NCBI RefSeq assembly: GCF_021726475.1
Contig: NZ_JAKJRU010000003.1
Span: 186,001 to 250,000, forward strand
Reading direction: 5' to 3'
Source: Pseudomonas oligotrophica
GTDB taxonomy: Bacteria > Pseudomonadota > Gammaproteobacteria > Pseudomonadales > Pseudomonadaceae
DNA length: 64,000 nt
The notes under the pieces were generated by a model that did no database searches, had not been told where the DNA came from, and worked only from the letters and a program-made list of their open reading frames with translations. Positions 32,976 through 43,244 of the stretch are shown here, piece after piece. Every line of letters begins with the position of its first letter. Position 1 is the stretch's first letter. The position numbers were made by a program, and so were the translations under genes.

Positions 32976-34838
32976 ATGGCCCTACTTCAGATTGCTGAGC
33001 CCGGACAGAGTCCGCAGCCGCACCAGCGTCGACTGGCTGTTGGCATCGACCTGGGAACCACCAACTCGCTGGTCGCCACGCTGCGCAGCGGTGTAACGGC
33101 GCCGCTGCCGGACGAGCAGGGGCAGGTGATCCTGCCCTCGGTGGTGCGTTACCACGCCGACCGGGTGGAGGTGGGTCATGGCGCCCGGCAGGCGGCCGCG
33201 AGCGATCCGCTGAACACCATCATCTCGGTGAAGCGCCTGATGGGGCGCGGCCTGGCCGATGTCCGGCAGATCGGCGGGCAGCTGCCGTACCGCTTTGTCG
33301 AGGGTGAATCGCAGATGCCCTTCATCGAGACGGTGCAGGGCGCCAAGAGCCCGGTGGAGGTCTCCGCGGAGATCCTTCGCAGCCTGCGCCAGCGCGCCGA
33401 GCAGACCCTGGGCGGCGAGCTGGTCGGCGCGGTCATCACCGTGCCGGCGTACTTCGACGATGCGCAGCGCCAGGCAACCAAGGATGCCGCGCGCCTGGCC
33501 GGCCTGAATGTGCTGCGCCTGCTCAACGAGCCGACCGCAGCGGCAGTCGCCTATGGTCTCGATCGCCAGGCGGAAGGCGTGGTGGCGATCTACGACCTGG
33601 GTGGCGGTACCTTCGACATCTCCATCCTGCGCCTGACTCGCGGCGTGTTCGAGGTGCTGGCCACCGGTGGTGACACGGCCCTTGGCGGCGACGATTTCGA
33701 CCATGCGGTGGCCGGCTGGATCCTGGCCCGCTCGGGCGCGTCGGCCGATCTTTCGCCCGGCGACCAGCGTGCACTGCTGAAGATCGCCTGCGACGCCAAG
33801 GAGCAGCTCAGCGAGGTCACCGCGGTGGAGCTGCAGTATGGCGGCTGGCAGGGCGTGCTGACCCGCAATGAATTCGATGCGCTGATCAAGCCGCTGGTGG
33901 CGCGCAGCCTCAAGGCCTGCCGTCGTGCGGTGCGCGACTCCGGCATCGAGCCTGCCGAGGTGACTGCGGTGGTGATGGTCGGTGGTTCGACGCGCGTGCC
34001 CTATGTGCGCAGTACGGTGGGCGAGCTGTTCGGCCTGCCGCCGCTGACCGACATCGATCCGGACCAGGTGGTGGCGATCGGTGCGGCGATCCAGGCCGAG
34101 ACACTGGCCGGCAACAATCGCGACGGTGACCAGCTGCTGCTGCTCGATGTGATCCCGCTGTCGCTCGGGCTGGAAACCATGGGCGGCCTGATGGAGAAGA
34201 TCATTCCGCGCAACACCACCATCCCCGTGGCACGTGCGCAGGATTTCACCACCTACAAGGATGGCCAGACGGCGATGATGATCCACGTGCTCCAGGGCGA
34301 GCGCGAGCTGATCGCCGACTGCCGTTCGCTGGCGCGCTTCGAGCTGCGCGGCATTCCGCCGATGGTGGCGGGCGCCGCGAAGATCCGCGTGACCTTCCAG
34401 GTCGATGCCGATGGCCTGCTCAGCGTCTCGGCGCGCGAGCTGTCCGCCGGCGTCGAGGCCAGCGTGCAGGTCAAGCCGTCCTACGGGCTGACCGATGGCG
34501 AGATCGCCCGCATGCTCGAGGATTCCTTCCGCAGTGCCGGCAGCGACAAGCAGGCACGCGCCTTGCGCGAGCAGCAGGTCGATGCCCGCCGCCTGCTCGA
34601 GGCGGTCGATGCGGCCCTGCTCGCCGATGGCGAGCGCCTGCTCAGCGCCGAGGAGCGCGAGGCCATCGATGCGCAGATGGAAGCGCTGCGTGCTCTGCTC
34701 GACAGCCAGGACATCGCTGCGCTCGAGCAGCAGGCCCGGCGCCTGACACAGATTACCGACGCCTTCGCTGCGCGTCGGCTGGATTCGACCGTCAAGGCCG
34801 CGCTGGCCGGCCGGCGGCTCAACGATATCGAGGACTAG
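32976..34838 (+). CDS. hscA: Fe-S assembly chaperone HscA
   Basis: 620 aa Hsp70 homologue dedicated to cluster release from IscU. Nucleotide-binding motifs [29 protein letters not shown] and [14 protein letters not shown] are intact, followed by the substrate-binding domain and a helical lid. Unlike DnaK it has an extended N-terminus before the first strand, as usual for HscA. It is 39 bp from hscB, 2 bp from fdx. Confidence 0.97.
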   Translation: MALLQIAEPGQSPQPHQRRLAVGIDLGTTNSLVATLRSGVTAPLPDEQGQVILPSVVRYHADRVEVGHGARQAAASDPLNTIISVKRLMGRGLADVRQIGGQLPYRFVEGESQMPFIETVQGAKSPVEVSAEILRSLRQRAEQTLGGELVGAVITVPAYFDDAQRQATKDAARLAGLNVLRLLNEPTAAAVAYGLDRQAEGVVAIYDLGGGTFDISILRLTRGVFEVLATGGDTALGGDDFDHAVAGWILARSGASADLSPGDQRALLKIACDAKEQLSEVTAVELQYGGWQGVLTRNEFDALIKPLVARSLKACRRAVRDSGIEPAEVTAVVMVGGSTRVPYVRSTVGELFGLPPLTDIDPDQVVAIGAAIQAETLAGNNRDGDQLLLLDVIPLSLGLETMGGLMEKIIPRNTTIPVARAQDFTTYKDGQTAMMIHVLQGERELIADCRSLARFELRGIPPMVAGAAKIRVTFQVDADGLLSVSARELSAGVEASVQVKPSYGLTDGEIARMLEDSFRSAGSDKQARALREQQVDARRLLEAVDAALLADGERLLSAEEREAIDAQMEALRALLDSQDIAALEQQARRLTQITDAFAARRLDSTVKAALAGRRLNDIED

Positions 34839-34840
34839 AG

Positions 34841-35179
34841 ATGCCCCAGATCATTTTCCTGCCCAACGCCGAGCATTGCCCCGAGGGCGCGGTGGTCGAG
34901 GCGAATCCGGGCGAGACGGTGCTCGATGCCGCGCTGCGCAATGGCATAGAGATCGAGCATGCCTGCGAGAAGTCCTGTGCCTGCACCACCTGCCACGTGG
35001 TGGTGCGCGAGGGCTTCGAGTCGCTCGAGCCGTCCGACGAGCTGGAGGACGACATGCTCGACAAGGCCTGGGGGCTGGAGCCGAATTCGCGGCTGTCCTG
35101 TCAGGCGGTGGTTGCCGATCGCAACCTGGTGGTGGAAATTCCCAAGTACACCATCAACCAGGTTTCCGAAGGTCATTGA
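34841..35179 (+). CDS. fdx: [2Fe-2S] ferredoxin of the isc system
   Basis: 112 aa adrenodoxin-type ferredoxin that supplies electrons for cluster assembly. Cluster ligands Cys42, Cys48, Cys51 and Cys87 match the family, with an extra Cys46 as also seen in E. coli Fdx. Starts 2 bp after the hscA stop. Confidence 0.97.
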   Translation: MPQIIFLPNAEHCPEGAVVEANPGETVLDAALRNGIEIEHACEKSCACTTCHVVVREGFESLEPSDELEDDMLDKAWGLEPNSRLSCQAVVADRNLVVEIPKYTINQVSEGH

Positions 35180-35194
35180 TGCGAGGCGCAGCAG

Positions 35195-35395
35195 ATGAGT
35201 CTTAAGTGGGGCGACGTACAGGACATCGCCATCGAACTCGCCGAAACGCACCAGGACGTGGACCCGCGCTACGTGAACTTCGTCGACCTGCACCGCTGGG
35301 TGCTGGCGCTGCCGGATTTCGCCGACGATCCGCAGCGCGGCGGCGAGAAGGTCCTCGAGGCGATCCAGGCCGCCTGGATCGAAGAGGCCGAGTAG
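35195..35395 (+). CDS. iscX: Fe-S assembly protein IscX
   Basis: 66 aa acidic protein (SLKWGDVQDIAIELAE, DPRYVNFVDLHRWV, EAIQAAWIEEAE) that binds IscS and modulates cluster formation, possibly as an iron-dependent regulator. Last gene of the isc operon proper. Confidence 0.96.
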   Translation: MSLKWGDVQDIAIELAETHQDVDPRYVNFVDLHRWVLALPDFADDPQRGGEKVLEAIQAAWIEEAE

Positions 35396-35443
35396 TATCC
35401 CGGCGCTGGCGCCCGCCGGCGCGCGCCCTTATGTTTTGACCGG

Positions 35444-35466
35444 AACCCGCGTATGATTCGCGGGTT
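35444..35466 (+). terminator. Hairpin between iscX and ndk
   Basis: Perfect arms AACCCGCG and CGCGGGTT, 7-nt loop, then TATT. It could be a weak terminator at the end of the isc operon or a leader structure for ndk. Confidence 0.45.
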
Positions 35467-35503
35467 TATTCATTTGCATCCACCCACAGTCTGGAGTCCC
35501 TAC

Positions 35504-35935
35504 ATGGCCCTGCAACGCACCTTCTCCATCATCAAGCCGGACGCCGTCGCCAAGAACGTCATCGGTGAAATCACCACCCGTTTCGAGAAGGCCGGCCTGC
35601 GCGTCGTCGCGTCGAAGATGGTCCAGCTGTCCGAGCGCGAAGCAGCCGGTTTCTACGCCGAGCACAAGGAGCGCGGCTTCTTCAAGGACCTGGTTGCCTT
35701 CATGACCTCCGGCCCGGTCATCGTCCAGGTGCTCGAAGGCGAGAACGCCGTCGCCAAGAACCGCGAGCTGATGGGTGCCACCAACCCGAAGGAAGCCGCT
35801 GCAGGCACCATCCGCGCTGACTTCGCCGTGTCCATCGACGAGAACGCCGTGCACGGTTCCGATTCCGAGGCCTCCGCTGCCCGCGAGATCGCCTACTTCT
35901 TCTCCGCCACCGAGCTGTGCGATCGCATCCGCTGA
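35504..35935 (+). CDS. ndk: Nucleoside diphosphate kinase
   Basis: 143 aa, balances nucleoside triphosphates by phosphotransfer. The family N-terminus [20 protein letters not shown] and the active histidine region ENAVHGSDS are intact. TGGAG lies before the ATG. It lies downstream of the isc operon and 20 bp before rlmN. Confidence 0.97.
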   Translation: MALQRTFSIIKPDAVAKNVIGEITTRFEKAGLRVVASKMVQLSEREAAGFYAEHKERGFFKDLVAFMTSGPVIVQVLEGENAVAKNRELMGATNPKEAAAGTIRADFAVSIDENAVHGSDSEASAAREIAYFFSATELCDRIR

Positions 35936-35955
35936 GTCTGGCGAAGGTGAGTCCG

Positions 35956-37104
35956 ATGAATACCGAAACCGGCAAGACCAATCTGCTGGGCCTGACCCAG
36001 CCGCAACTGGAACAGTTCTTCGAGTCGATTGGCGAGAAGCGCTTCCGGGCCGGTCAGGTCATGAAGTGGATTCACCACTTTGGCGTCGATGATTTCGACG
36101 CCATGAGCAACCTCGGCAAGGCCTTGCGCGAAAAGCTCAAGGCCTGTGCCGAGATTCGCGGCCCCGAGATCGTCAGTCAGGACATCTCCAGCGATGGCAC
36201 CCGCAAGTGGGTGGTCCGTGTGGCTTCGGGCAGCTGCGTGGAAACCGTATACATTCCGCAGAACGGTCGCGGCACCCTTTGTGTGTCGTCACAGGCCGGC
36301 TGCGCACTCGATTGCAGCTTCTGTTCGACCGGCAAGCAGGGCTTCAACAGCAACCTCACCGCCGCCGAGGTGATCGGCCAAGTGTGGATTGCCAACAAGT
36401 CGTTCGGCACCGTGCCGGCGAAGATCGACCGTGCGATCACCAACGTGGTGATGATGGGCATGGGCGAGCCGCTGCTGAACTTCGACAATGTCGTCGCGGC
36501 GATGCAGATCATGATGGACGACCTGGGCTACGGCATCTCCAAGCGCAAGGTCACGCTGTCGACATCCGGCGTGGTGCCGATGATCGACGAGCTGGCCAAG
36601 GTGATCGATGTCTCCCTGGCGCTGTCGCTGCATGCGCCCAACGACGAACTGCGCGACCAACTGGTGCCGATCAACCGCAAGTATCCGCTGGAGATGCTGC
36701 TCGCAGCCTGCAAGCGCTACATCTCGCGGCTTGGCGAAAAGCGCGTGCTGACCGTCGAGTACACCCTGCTCAAGGGCGTCAACGACCAGCCCGAGCATGC
36801 CGAGCAGGTGATCGCCCTGCTGGCCGATATTCCCTGCAAGATCAACCTGATCCCGTTCAATCCGTTCCCGCATTCGGGGTATGAGCGGCCGAGCAACAAT
36901 GCGATCCGCCGCTTCCAGGACATCCTCCACAAGGGCGGACACAACGTGACCGTGCGGACCACGCGTGGCGAGGACATCGACGCCGCCTGCGGACAGCTGG
37001 TCGGTCAGGTGCTCGATCGGACACGCCGCAGCGAGCGCTATATCGCCGTGCGTGAATTGCATGACGAGCCGGCCGCCGCGCGCTCTGTTTCGAATCGATC
37101 CTGA
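35956..37104 (+). CDS. rlmN: Dual-specificity RNA methyltransferase RlmN
   Basis: 382 aa radical-SAM enzyme that methylates C2 of A2503 in 23S rRNA and A37 of some tRNAs. The cluster-binding motif C-x3-C-x2-C is Cys116, Cys120, Cys123 ([16 protein letters not shown]), and a C-terminal catalytic cysteine is in [10 protein letters not shown]. Its position after the isc operon fits its Fe-S requirement. Start chosen at MNTETGKTN. Confidence 0.97.
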   Translation: MNTETGKTNLLGLTQPQLEQFFESIGEKRFRAGQVMKWIHHFGVDDFDAMSNLGKALREKLKACAEIRGPEIVSQDISSDGTRKWVVRVASGSCVETVYIPQNGRGTLCVSSQAGCALDCSFCSTGKQGFNSNLTAAEVIGQVWIANKSFGTVPAKIDRAITNVVMMGMGEPLLNFDNVVAAMQIMMDDLGYGISKRKVTLSTSGVVPMIDELAKVIDVSLALSLHAPNDELRDQLVPINRKYPLEMLLAACKRYISRLGEKRVLTVEYTLLKGVNDQPEHAEQVIALLADIPCKINLIPFNPFPHSGYERPSNNAIRRFQDILHKGGHNVTVRTTRGEDIDAACGQLVGQVLDRTRRSERYIAVRELHDEPAAARSVSNRS

Positions 37105-37114
37105 GGGGATGCCG

Positions 37115-37873
37115 ATGGCTCTGCGCATTGCGCTGATCATGCTGTTCGCCGGCTTCATGGCCGGTTGCGTATCGACCGGCCATGTCGATCCGCTGAAGAC
37201 CGACGAAGGGCGCGACCAGGCGCGCGACGCCTACATCCAGCTGGGCCTGGGGTATGTGCGCCAGGGCGCCGCCTCGCGCGCCAAGACGCCGCTGCGCAAG
37301 GCCCTGGAGATCGACCCGCGCAGCGCTGACGCGCATGCGGCGCTGGCCCTGGTGTTCCAGACCGAGATGGAAAACGAGCTGGCCGACAAGCATTACCGCG
37401 AGGCGCTGTCCGATCGCCGCGACGCCCGCATCCTCAACAACTACGGCAGTTTCCTCTTCGAACAGGGGCGCTATCAGGACGCCATGGAGCGCTTTCGCCA
37501 GGCCTCCGAGGACAACATGTACAGCGAGCGTGCACGCGTGTTCCAGAACATGGGCATGACCGCGCTCAAGCTGGGACAGCGCGAGCAGGCCGAAACCTAC
37601 TTCAATCGCGCGCTACGCCTGGACGGCCGCCAGCCCGGCGCGCTGCTCGAACTGGCGGAACTGGCCTACGAGTCCGGCCAGTACGTGCCCGCCAAGCGTT
37701 ACTACGACAGCTTCAGTGCGCTGTCCGAACAGAACGCCCGCAGCCTGCTGCTGGGGATTCGCCTGGCCGGCATCCACGGTAATCGCGACAGCGCAGCCAG
37801 CCTCGCCCTGCAGCTCAAGCGGCTGTACCCGGGCAGTCCCGAATACAAGCAATTCCTTTCGGAGCAACGATGA
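37115..37873 (+). CDS. pilF: Type IV pilus pilotin PilF (PilW)
   Basis: 252 aa, same length as the Pseudomonas pilotin. Lipoprotein signal ending in MAGC, then TPR repeats (DAYIQLGLGYVRQGA, PRSADAHAALALVFQTEME, DARILNNYGSFLFEQGRYQDAMERF, ARVFQNMGMTALKLGQREQAETYF). PilF carries the PilQ secretin to the outer membrane. The second ATG was chosen because GAGGGG is 6 nt from it and abuts the first. Stop overlaps rodZ by 4 bp. Confidence 0.92.
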   Translation: MALRIALIMLFAGFMAGCVSTGHVDPLKTDEGRDQARDAYIQLGLGYVRQGAASRAKTPLRKALEIDPRSADAHAALALVFQTEMENELADKHYREALSDRRDARILNNYGSFLFEQGRYQDAMERFRQASEDNMYSERARVFQNMGMTALKLGQREQAETYFNRALRLDGRQPGALLELAELAYESGQYVPAKRYYDSFSALSEQNARSLLLGIRLAGIHGNRDSAASLALQLKRLYPGSPEYKQFLSEQR

Positions 37874-38907
37874 GCGCGCCGAACCAAGAACCTGCCAGCC
37901 TCGCCGGCGCCAACCCCGGCGGCTCGCTGCGCGCGGCCCGCGAGCAGAAGGGCTGGTCGCTGCAGCTGGTCGCCCAGCAGCTCAATCTGCCTGCTCGCTC
38001 GGTCGAACAACTGGAGGCCAACGAGTTTTCCCGCCTGCCGGGGCATACCTTCGCCCGCGGTTACGTGCGTGCCTACGCGAAACTGCTCGGCGAGGACCCC
38101 AACCGGCTGATCAATGAGTTCGACCGCTACACCGGGACCGACGCTACCGGCAGCAGTGCGGTGCAGAGCCTCGGGCGCATCGATGAGCCGGGCCGGCTGT
38201 CGCGCCTGGTCATGCGCGTGTTTGGCTTCATCCTGCTGCTGATTCTGCTGGCGGCAAGCCTGTACTGGTGGCAGGAGCGTTCCAGCCGCGACAGCGCGCC
38301 GACACCGGTCAGCGCGCTGGAGCGCATCGAGGTGGAAAGCGCCGACGGCACCACGCAGATTCACGTACTGGAAGACCAGCCCGAGGAAGCGGATATCACC
38401 ACGTTGCCGCTCGTGGACGACGCGTCCGGCGAGGCCGGCGAGCAGTCCGAAGACGCCGCGCAGCCGGAGCTGGAGGCTAGCGACGAGCCCGCCGCGAATG
38501 CCGCCCAGGCGTCCGGCGAGGAGGCGGCACCGGCCGCCTCGGAGCCGCTGCCCGAGACCGAATCGGAGCAGCCCAGTGCCATGCCGCCGGCCAGCGTGCC
38601 GCCTGCCGAAGCGGAGGTGGCGCCGGTCTCGCCAGCCGAACCCGAGGCACCGCAGCTACAGGCGGGCGAAGGCCGCCTCGAGCTGCGCTTCGTCGCCGAC
38701 TGCTGGGTCCGGGTCACCGACGCCGATGGTCGCGAGTTGCTGAGCACGCTGGCCAAGGCCGGCAGCGAACGCACCCTGACCGGCCGTACCCCGCTGAACG
38801 TGCACCTGGGCTTCGCCCGGGGCGCCGTGCTGACCTACAACGGCAATCCCGTCGACGTCACCCCGTACCTTCGCGGCCAGACCGCCCGCCTGACGCTCGG
38901 ACAGTAA
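37870..38907 (+). CDS. rodZ: Cytoskeletal protein RodZ
   Basis: 345 aa. An N-terminal helix-turn-helix domain (about 16-85; [36 protein letters not shown]) is followed by one membrane helix at about 114-133. A low-complexity Ala/Glu/Pro-rich linker runs from about 140 to 260, and a DUF4115 periplasmic domain ([21 protein letters not shown]) completes the protein. RodZ binds MreB and maintains rod shape. ATGA overlap with pilF. Confidence 0.93.
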   Translation: MSAPNQEPASLAGANPGGSLRAAREQKGWSLQLVAQQLNLPARSVEQLEANEFSRLPGHTFARGYVRAYAKLLGEDPNRLINEFDRYTGTDATGSSAVQSLGRIDEPGRLSRLVMRVFGFILLLILLAASLYWWQERSSRDSAPTPVSALERIEVESADGTTQIHVLEDQPEEADITTLPLVDDASGEAGEQSEDAAQPELEASDEPAANAAQASGEEAAPAASEPLPETESEQPSAMPPASVPPAEAEVAPVSPAEPEAPQLQAGEGRLELRFVADCWVRVTDADGRELLSTLAKAGSERTLTGRTPLNVHLGFARGAVLTYNGNPVDVTPYLRGQTARLTLGQ

Positions 38908-38909
38908 CC

Positions 38910-40022
38910 ATGCATAGTGAGTCGCCAATCAAACGCCGCCAGTCTCGCAAGATCTGGGTCGGCAACGTAGCGGTCGGAGGCGACGCCCCGATCTCCGTAC
39001 AGAGCATGACCAACACGGAGACCTGCGACGTCGACGCCACGGTCGCGCAGATCCGTCGCCTGGAAGACGCCGGCGCCGACATCGTTCGCGTATCGGTGCC
39101 GTCGATGGACGCTGCCGAGGCCTTCGGCCGGATCAAGCAGCAGGTGCAGGTGCCGCTGGTCGCCGACATCCACTTCGACTACCAGATCGCCCTGCGGGTG
39201 GCCGAGCTCGGGGTCGACTGCCTGCGCATCAACCCGGGCAACATCGGCCGCGAGGAGCGCGTGCGCGCGGTGGTCGAGGCGGCGCGCGACAAGGGCATCC
39301 CGATCCGCATCGGGGTCAATGCCGGCTCGCTGGAAAAGGACCTGCAGAAGAAGTACGGCGAGCCGACGCCGGCGGCGCTCGTCGAGTCGGCGCTGCGCCA
39401 CGTCGAGCACCTCGACCGCCTGGACTTCCAGGACTTCAAGGTCAGCGTCAAGGCGTCCGACGTGTTCATGGCGGTGGAGGCCTACCGACTGCTGGCCAGG
39501 CAGATCGAGCAGCCGCTGCACCTGGGGATCACCGAGGCCGGTGGCCTGCGCTCGGGGACGGTGAAGTCCGCCGTGGGCCTGGGCATGCTGCTCGCCGAAG
39601 GCATCGGCGACACCATCCGCATCTCGCTGGCGGCCGACCCGGTCGAGGAGATCAAGGTCGGCTTCGATATCCTCAAGTCGCTGCACCTGCGCTCGCGCGG
39701 CATCAATTTCATCGCCTGCCCGAGCTGCTCGCGGCAGAACTTCGATGTGGTCAAGACCATGAACGAGCTGGAAGGGCGCCTCGACGACCTGCTGGTGCCG
39801 CTCGACGTCGCCGTGATCGGCTGCGTGGTCAACGGCCCGGGCGAGGCCAAGGAAGCCCATGTCGGGCTGACCGGTGGCAGCCCGAACAACCTCGTCTACA
39901 TCGATGGCAAGCCGGCGCAGAAGCTCGGCAACGACAACCTGGTCGACGAACTGGAGCAGCTGATCCGGCGCAAGGCCGCCGAGAAGCTGGAAGCCGACGC
40001 GGCGCTGATCACCCGCAGCTGA
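38910..40022 (+). CDS. ispG: (E)-4-hydroxy-3-methylbut-2-enyl-diphosphate synthase
   Basis: 370 aa. IspG is a [4Fe-4S] enzyme of the non-mevalonate isoprenoid pathway, converting MEcPP to HMBPP. Cluster cysteines occur in CPSCSRQ and [20 protein letters not shown]-barrel segments [22 protein letters not shown] and LRINPGNIG are conserved. Starts 2 bp after rodZ; another Fe-S client of the upstream isc genes. Confidence 0.97.
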   Translation: MHSESPIKRRQSRKIWVGNVAVGGDAPISVQSMTNTETCDVDATVAQIRRLEDAGADIVRVSVPSMDAAEAFGRIKQQVQVPLVADIHFDYQIALRVAELGVDCLRINPGNIGREERVRAVVEAARDKGIPIRIGVNAGSLEKDLQKKYGEPTPAALVESALRHVEHLDRLDFQDFKVSVKASDVFMAVEAYRLLARQIEQPLHLGITEAGGLRSGTVKSAVGLGMLLAEGIGDTIRISLAADPVEEIKVGFDILKSLHLRSRGINFIACPSCSRQNFDVVKTMNELEGRLDDLLVPLDVAVIGCVVNGPGEAKEAHVGLTGGSPNNLVYIDGKPAQKLGNDNLVDELEQLIRRKAAEKLEADAALITRS

Positions 40023-40038
40023 TTTTCAAGGATTACCT

Positions 40039-41328
40039 TTGAGCAAGACCCTGCAAGCCATTCGTGGCATGAACGACATCCTGCCGGCGCAGACTCCGAT
40101 CTGGCGCTACCTGGAAGGCACCTTCGCCGAGCTGCTGGCCAGCTACGGCTACAGCGAGATCCGCCTGCCGATCGTCGAGTACACCGAGCTGTTCGCCCGC
40201 GGCATCGGCGAGGGCACCGACGTGGTCGACAAGGAGATGTACACCTTCCTCGACCGCAACGAGGAATCGCTGACGCTGCGTCCCGAAGGGACGGCCGGTT
40301 GCGTGCGTGCGGTGCTCGAGCACGGCCTGACCGGCGGCGGCCAGGTGCAGAAGCTGTGGTACACCGGGCCGATGTTCCGCTACGAGAAGCCGCAGAAGGG
40401 CCGCTACCGGCAGTTCCACCAGATTGGCGTGGAGGTGTTCAACCAGCCAGGGCCGGATGTCGACGCCGAGCTGATCGTGCTCACCGCGCGGCTGTGGAAG
40501 CGCCTCGGCATGGCCGAGGCGGTGACCCTGCAGCTCAACAGCCTGGGCTCCAGCGAGGACCGTGCGCGTTACCGCGAGGCGCTGGTGGCCTACCTGCAGC
40601 AGCGCTTCGACCAGCTCGACGAAGATAGCCAGCGTCGCCTGACCACCAATCCCCTGCGCATTCTCGACAGCAAGAACGCGCAGACCCAGGCCCTGCTGGC
40701 CGATGCGCCGACCCTGGCCGATTACCTCGATGACGAGTCGCGTGCGCATTTCGAAGGCCTCAAGGCCCGCCTGGACGCGGTCGGCATTGCCTACCAGATC
40801 AATCCCAAGCTGGTGCGCGGCCTGGACTACTACGGGCGCACCGTCTTCGAGTGGGTCACCGACAAGCTGGGCGCCCAGGGTACGGTCTGTGCCGGCGGCC
40901 GCTATGACGGCCTGGTCGGCCAGTTCGGTGGCAAGCCGACCCCGGGCGTCGGTTTCGCCATGGGTGTCGAGCGCCTGGTGCTGCTGCTCGAGACCCTCGG
41001 CCTGGTACCCGAGGCGCTCGATCCGGCGCCGCATGCCTATCTCTGCGCCTTCGGCGAGCCGGCCGAGCGCGCGGCCCTGGCACTGGCCGAGCGCCTGCGT
41101 GACCAGCTGCCCTGGCTGCGTGTGCTGGTCAATGCCGGTGGCGGCAGCTTCAAGAGCCAGTTCAAGAAGGCCGACAAGAGCGGCGCGCGCTTCGCCCTGA
41201 TCCTCGGCGACAACGAACTGGCGGCGCGCACGGTGGGCTGCAAGCCGCTGCGCGACGACAGCGAGCAACAGAACATTGCCTGGGACGCTCTGCCCGAGTG
41301 CCTGGCTACCTGCCTCGAGCAGGGCTGA
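40039..41328 (+). CDS. hisS: Histidyl-tRNA synthetase
   Basis: 429 aa class II synthetase. Family N-terminus [17 protein letters not shown], motif 2 ([24 protein letters not shown]), the histidine-binding [16 protein letters not shown] and motif 3 ([19 protein letters not shown]) are intact, with a C-terminal anticodon-binding domain. The start is TTG, 6 nt after AAGGA; no ATG is available at the family start position, so this non-standard start is likely correct. Confidence 0.97.
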   Translation: MSKTLQAIRGMNDILPAQTPIWRYLEGTFAELLASYGYSEIRLPIVEYTELFARGIGEGTDVVDKEMYTFLDRNEESLTLRPEGTAGCVRAVLEHGLTGGGQVQKLWYTGPMFRYEKPQKGRYRQFHQIGVEVFNQPGPDVDAELIVLTARLWKRLGMAEAVTLQLNSLGSSEDRARYREALVAYLQQRFDQLDEDSQRRLTTNPLRILDSKNAQTQALLADAPTLADYLDDESRAHFEGLKARLDAVGIAYQINPKLVRGLDYYGRTVFEWVTDKLGAQGTVCAGGRYDGLVGQFGGKPTPGVGFAMGVERLVLLLETLGLVPEALDPAPHAYLCAFGEPAERAALALAERLRDQLPWLRVLVNAGGGSFKSQFKKADKSGARFALILGDNELAARTVGCKPLRDDSEQQNIAWDALPECLATCLEQG

Positions 41329-41354
41329 ATCAAGCGAATGGAAGGAGTGACGGT

Positions 41355-41993
41355 GTGACGGGTACCGAAGAAGAACAACTCGCGCAGATCAGGGAATGGT
41401 GGCAGCGCAACGGCAAGCCGTTGCTGTTCGGCGGTGCGCTGGCCCTGGTGCTGGTGTTCGGCTGGCAGTACTGGCAGAACCGCCAGGTCGCGCAGGCCCA
41501 GGCGGCGTCCATGCTCTACCAGCAACTGCTGAGCGCGGCCCTGGAAACCGCCGAGCCGGACGCGGCCGAGGTGGCGCGCCTGGCCGGCCAGTTGAAGAGT
41601 GATTTTGGCGGCAGCCACTACGCCCAGTACGCCAGCCTGTTCGTGGCCAAGGTGGCCGTGGATAGCGGTCGCCTGGGTGATGCCGCCAGCGAACTGCGCG
41701 GCCTGATCGACAAGGCGGCCGACAAGACCCTCGAAGAGCTGGCACGCCAGCGCCTGGCCCGCGTGCTCGCGGCGCAGGACAAGGTCGAGGATGCGCTGCG
41801 CCTGCTCGATGGCGAGGCGACCACCGGTTTCACCGCCAGCCGCGAGGAATTGCGTGGCGACCTGCTGGTCCAGCTGGGCCGCAGCGACGATGCCCATGCG
41901 GCCTACAGCAAGGCCAAGCAGGCGGCGGCCGAGGATGGCGCCGTCGGCGGCCTGCAACTGAAGCTCGACGACCTGGCCAAGGGGGACGCGTGA
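41355..41993 (+). CDS. yfgM: YfgM-type ancillary SecYEG/BAM-linked TPR protein
   Basis: 212 aa. A short cytoplasmic N-terminus (TEEEQLAQIREWWQRNGKP) precedes one membrane helix (LLFGGALALVLVFGWQYW) and a periplasmic TPR-like region with repeated Ala-rich helices. In E. coli YfgM works with PpiD at the SecYEG exit. The GTG start follows AAGGAG by 7 nt. hisS-yfgM-bamB-der is a standard order; the stop overlaps the bamB ATG. Confidence 0.9.
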   Translation: MTGTEEEQLAQIREWWQRNGKPLLFGGALALVLVFGWQYWQNRQVAQAQAASMLYQQLLSAALETAEPDAAEVARLAGQLKSDFGGSHYAQYASLFVAKVAVDSGRLGDAASELRGLIDKAADKTLEELARQRLARVLAAQDKVEDALRLLDGEATTGFTASREELRGDLLVQLGRSDDAHAAYSKAKQAAAEDGAVGGLQLKLDDLAKGDA

Positions 41994-43141
41994 TGCGCTT
42001 GAAGATTGCCGCGCTGCTGGCGGCTGCCGTGATCGCGGCCGGCTGCAGCAGCAACAGCAGCAAGGAGCCGGAGCCGGCCGAGCTGGTCAAGTTCGATGCC
42101 GAGATCCAGCTGGACAAGGCCTGGAGCCGCAGCATCGGCGCCGGGCAGGGCGAGACCTACAACCTGCTGGTGCCGGCGGTGTACGGCGAGCAGATCTACG
42201 CCGCCGACGTCAAGGGGCGGGTCGTCTCACTGGATCGCACCACCGGCAAGGTGAACTGGAAGCAGGATCTGGACGTGGCGGTATCCGGTGCCGTGGGCGC
42301 CGGTTACGGGCTGGTGCTGGTCGGCACGTTGTCCGGCGAGGTCATCGCCCTGGATGTCTCCAGCGGCGAGCAGCGCTGGCGCAGCCGGGTCAGCAGCGAG
42401 GTGCTGGCGGCCCCGGCGATCAACGGTGACATCGTCCTGGTACAGACCCAGGACGACCGCCTGATCGCTCTGGAGATGGATACCGGCGCCCAGCGCTGGA
42501 GCTACGAGAGTGCACCGGCGGTGCTGACCCTGCGGGGCACCGGTGCGCCGCTGCTGACCAACCAGCTGGCGATCGCCGGGCTGTCCACCGGCAAGGTGAT
42601 CGCGCTGGATACCCGCCGCGGCCTGCCGGTCTGGGAGCAGCGCGTGGCGATTCCCCAGGGTCGCTCCGAGCTCGAGCGCGTGGTGGATATCGACGGCGGC
42701 CTGCTGCTGTCCGGCGGCACACTCTATGTCGCCACCTACCAGGGCCGTGCGGCCGCGCTCGACGTCGAGAGCGGTCGCGTGCTGTGGCAGCGCGATGCGT
42801 CCACCTATTCGGGCGTCGCGCTCGGCTACGGCAGCGTCTACCTGAGCCTGGCCGATGGCACCGTCGAGAGCATCGACGAGCGCTCGACCTCGGCGCTGTG
42901 GCGCAACGAGTCCCTGGCGCGTCGCCAGCTCTCGGCGCCGGCGGTGTTCTCCAGCTACGTGGTGGTGGGCGACAAGGAAGGCTATGTTCATCTGCTGAGC
43001 CAGGTCGACGGACGCTTCGTCGCGCGCGAGCGGATCGACAGTGCCGGCGTGCGTGCCCGCCCGGTGGTCGAGGGCGACTGGCTGTACGTCTACGGCAACG
43101 ATGGCAAGCTCGTGGCGATGACCATTCGCCGCGCCGACTGA
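41993..43141 (+). CDS. bamB: Outer membrane protein assembly factor BamB
   Basis: 382 aa lipoprotein of the BAM complex that folds outer-membrane beta-barrels. Signal ending in AAGC (Cys18), then a PQQ-like eight-bladed propeller: repeated Gly-Lys/Trp blade ends such as VVSLDRTTGKVNWKQDL, VIALDVSSGEQRWRSRV, LIALEMDTGAQRWSYE and AALDVESGRVLWQRD. The ATG overlapping the yfgM stop was chosen over a GTG one codon upstream. Confidence 0.95.
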   Translation: MRLKIAALLAAAVIAAGCSSNSSKEPEPAELVKFDAEIQLDKAWSRSIGAGQGETYNLLVPAVYGEQIYAADVKGRVVSLDRTTGKVNWKQDLDVAVSGAVGAGYGLVLVGTLSGEVIALDVSSGEQRWRSRVSSEVLAAPAINGDIVLVQTQDDRLIALEMDTGAQRWSYESAPAVLTLRGTGAPLLTNQLAIAGLSTGKVIALDTRRGLPVWEQRVAIPQGRSELERVVDIDGGLLLSGGTLYVATYQGRAAALDVESGRVLWQRDASTYSGVALGYGSVYLSLADGTVESIDERSTSALWRNESLARRQLSAPAVFSSYVVVGDKEGYVHLLSQVDGRFVARERIDSAGVRARPVVEGDWLYVYGNDGKLVAMTIRRAD

Positions 43142-43154
43142 TCGATCGTGCGCA

Positions 43155-43219
43155 GGCCGCCGGTACGCCGGCGGCCGACAAATTCTCTGGCCGCTGCCCT
43201 GCAGCGGCCTTCGTGTTTT
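43155..43219 (+). terminator. Two hairpins between bamB and der
   Basis: First GGCCGCCGG-TACG-CCGGCGGCC (43155-43176), then GGCCGCTG-CCCTG-CAGCGGCC (43189-43209), followed by TTCGTGTTTTC. The second resembles a weak intrinsic terminator and may reduce read-through from bamB into der. Confidence 0.45.
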
Positions 43220-43244
43220 CTGAAATATCGCAGTGGAGAGCCGC

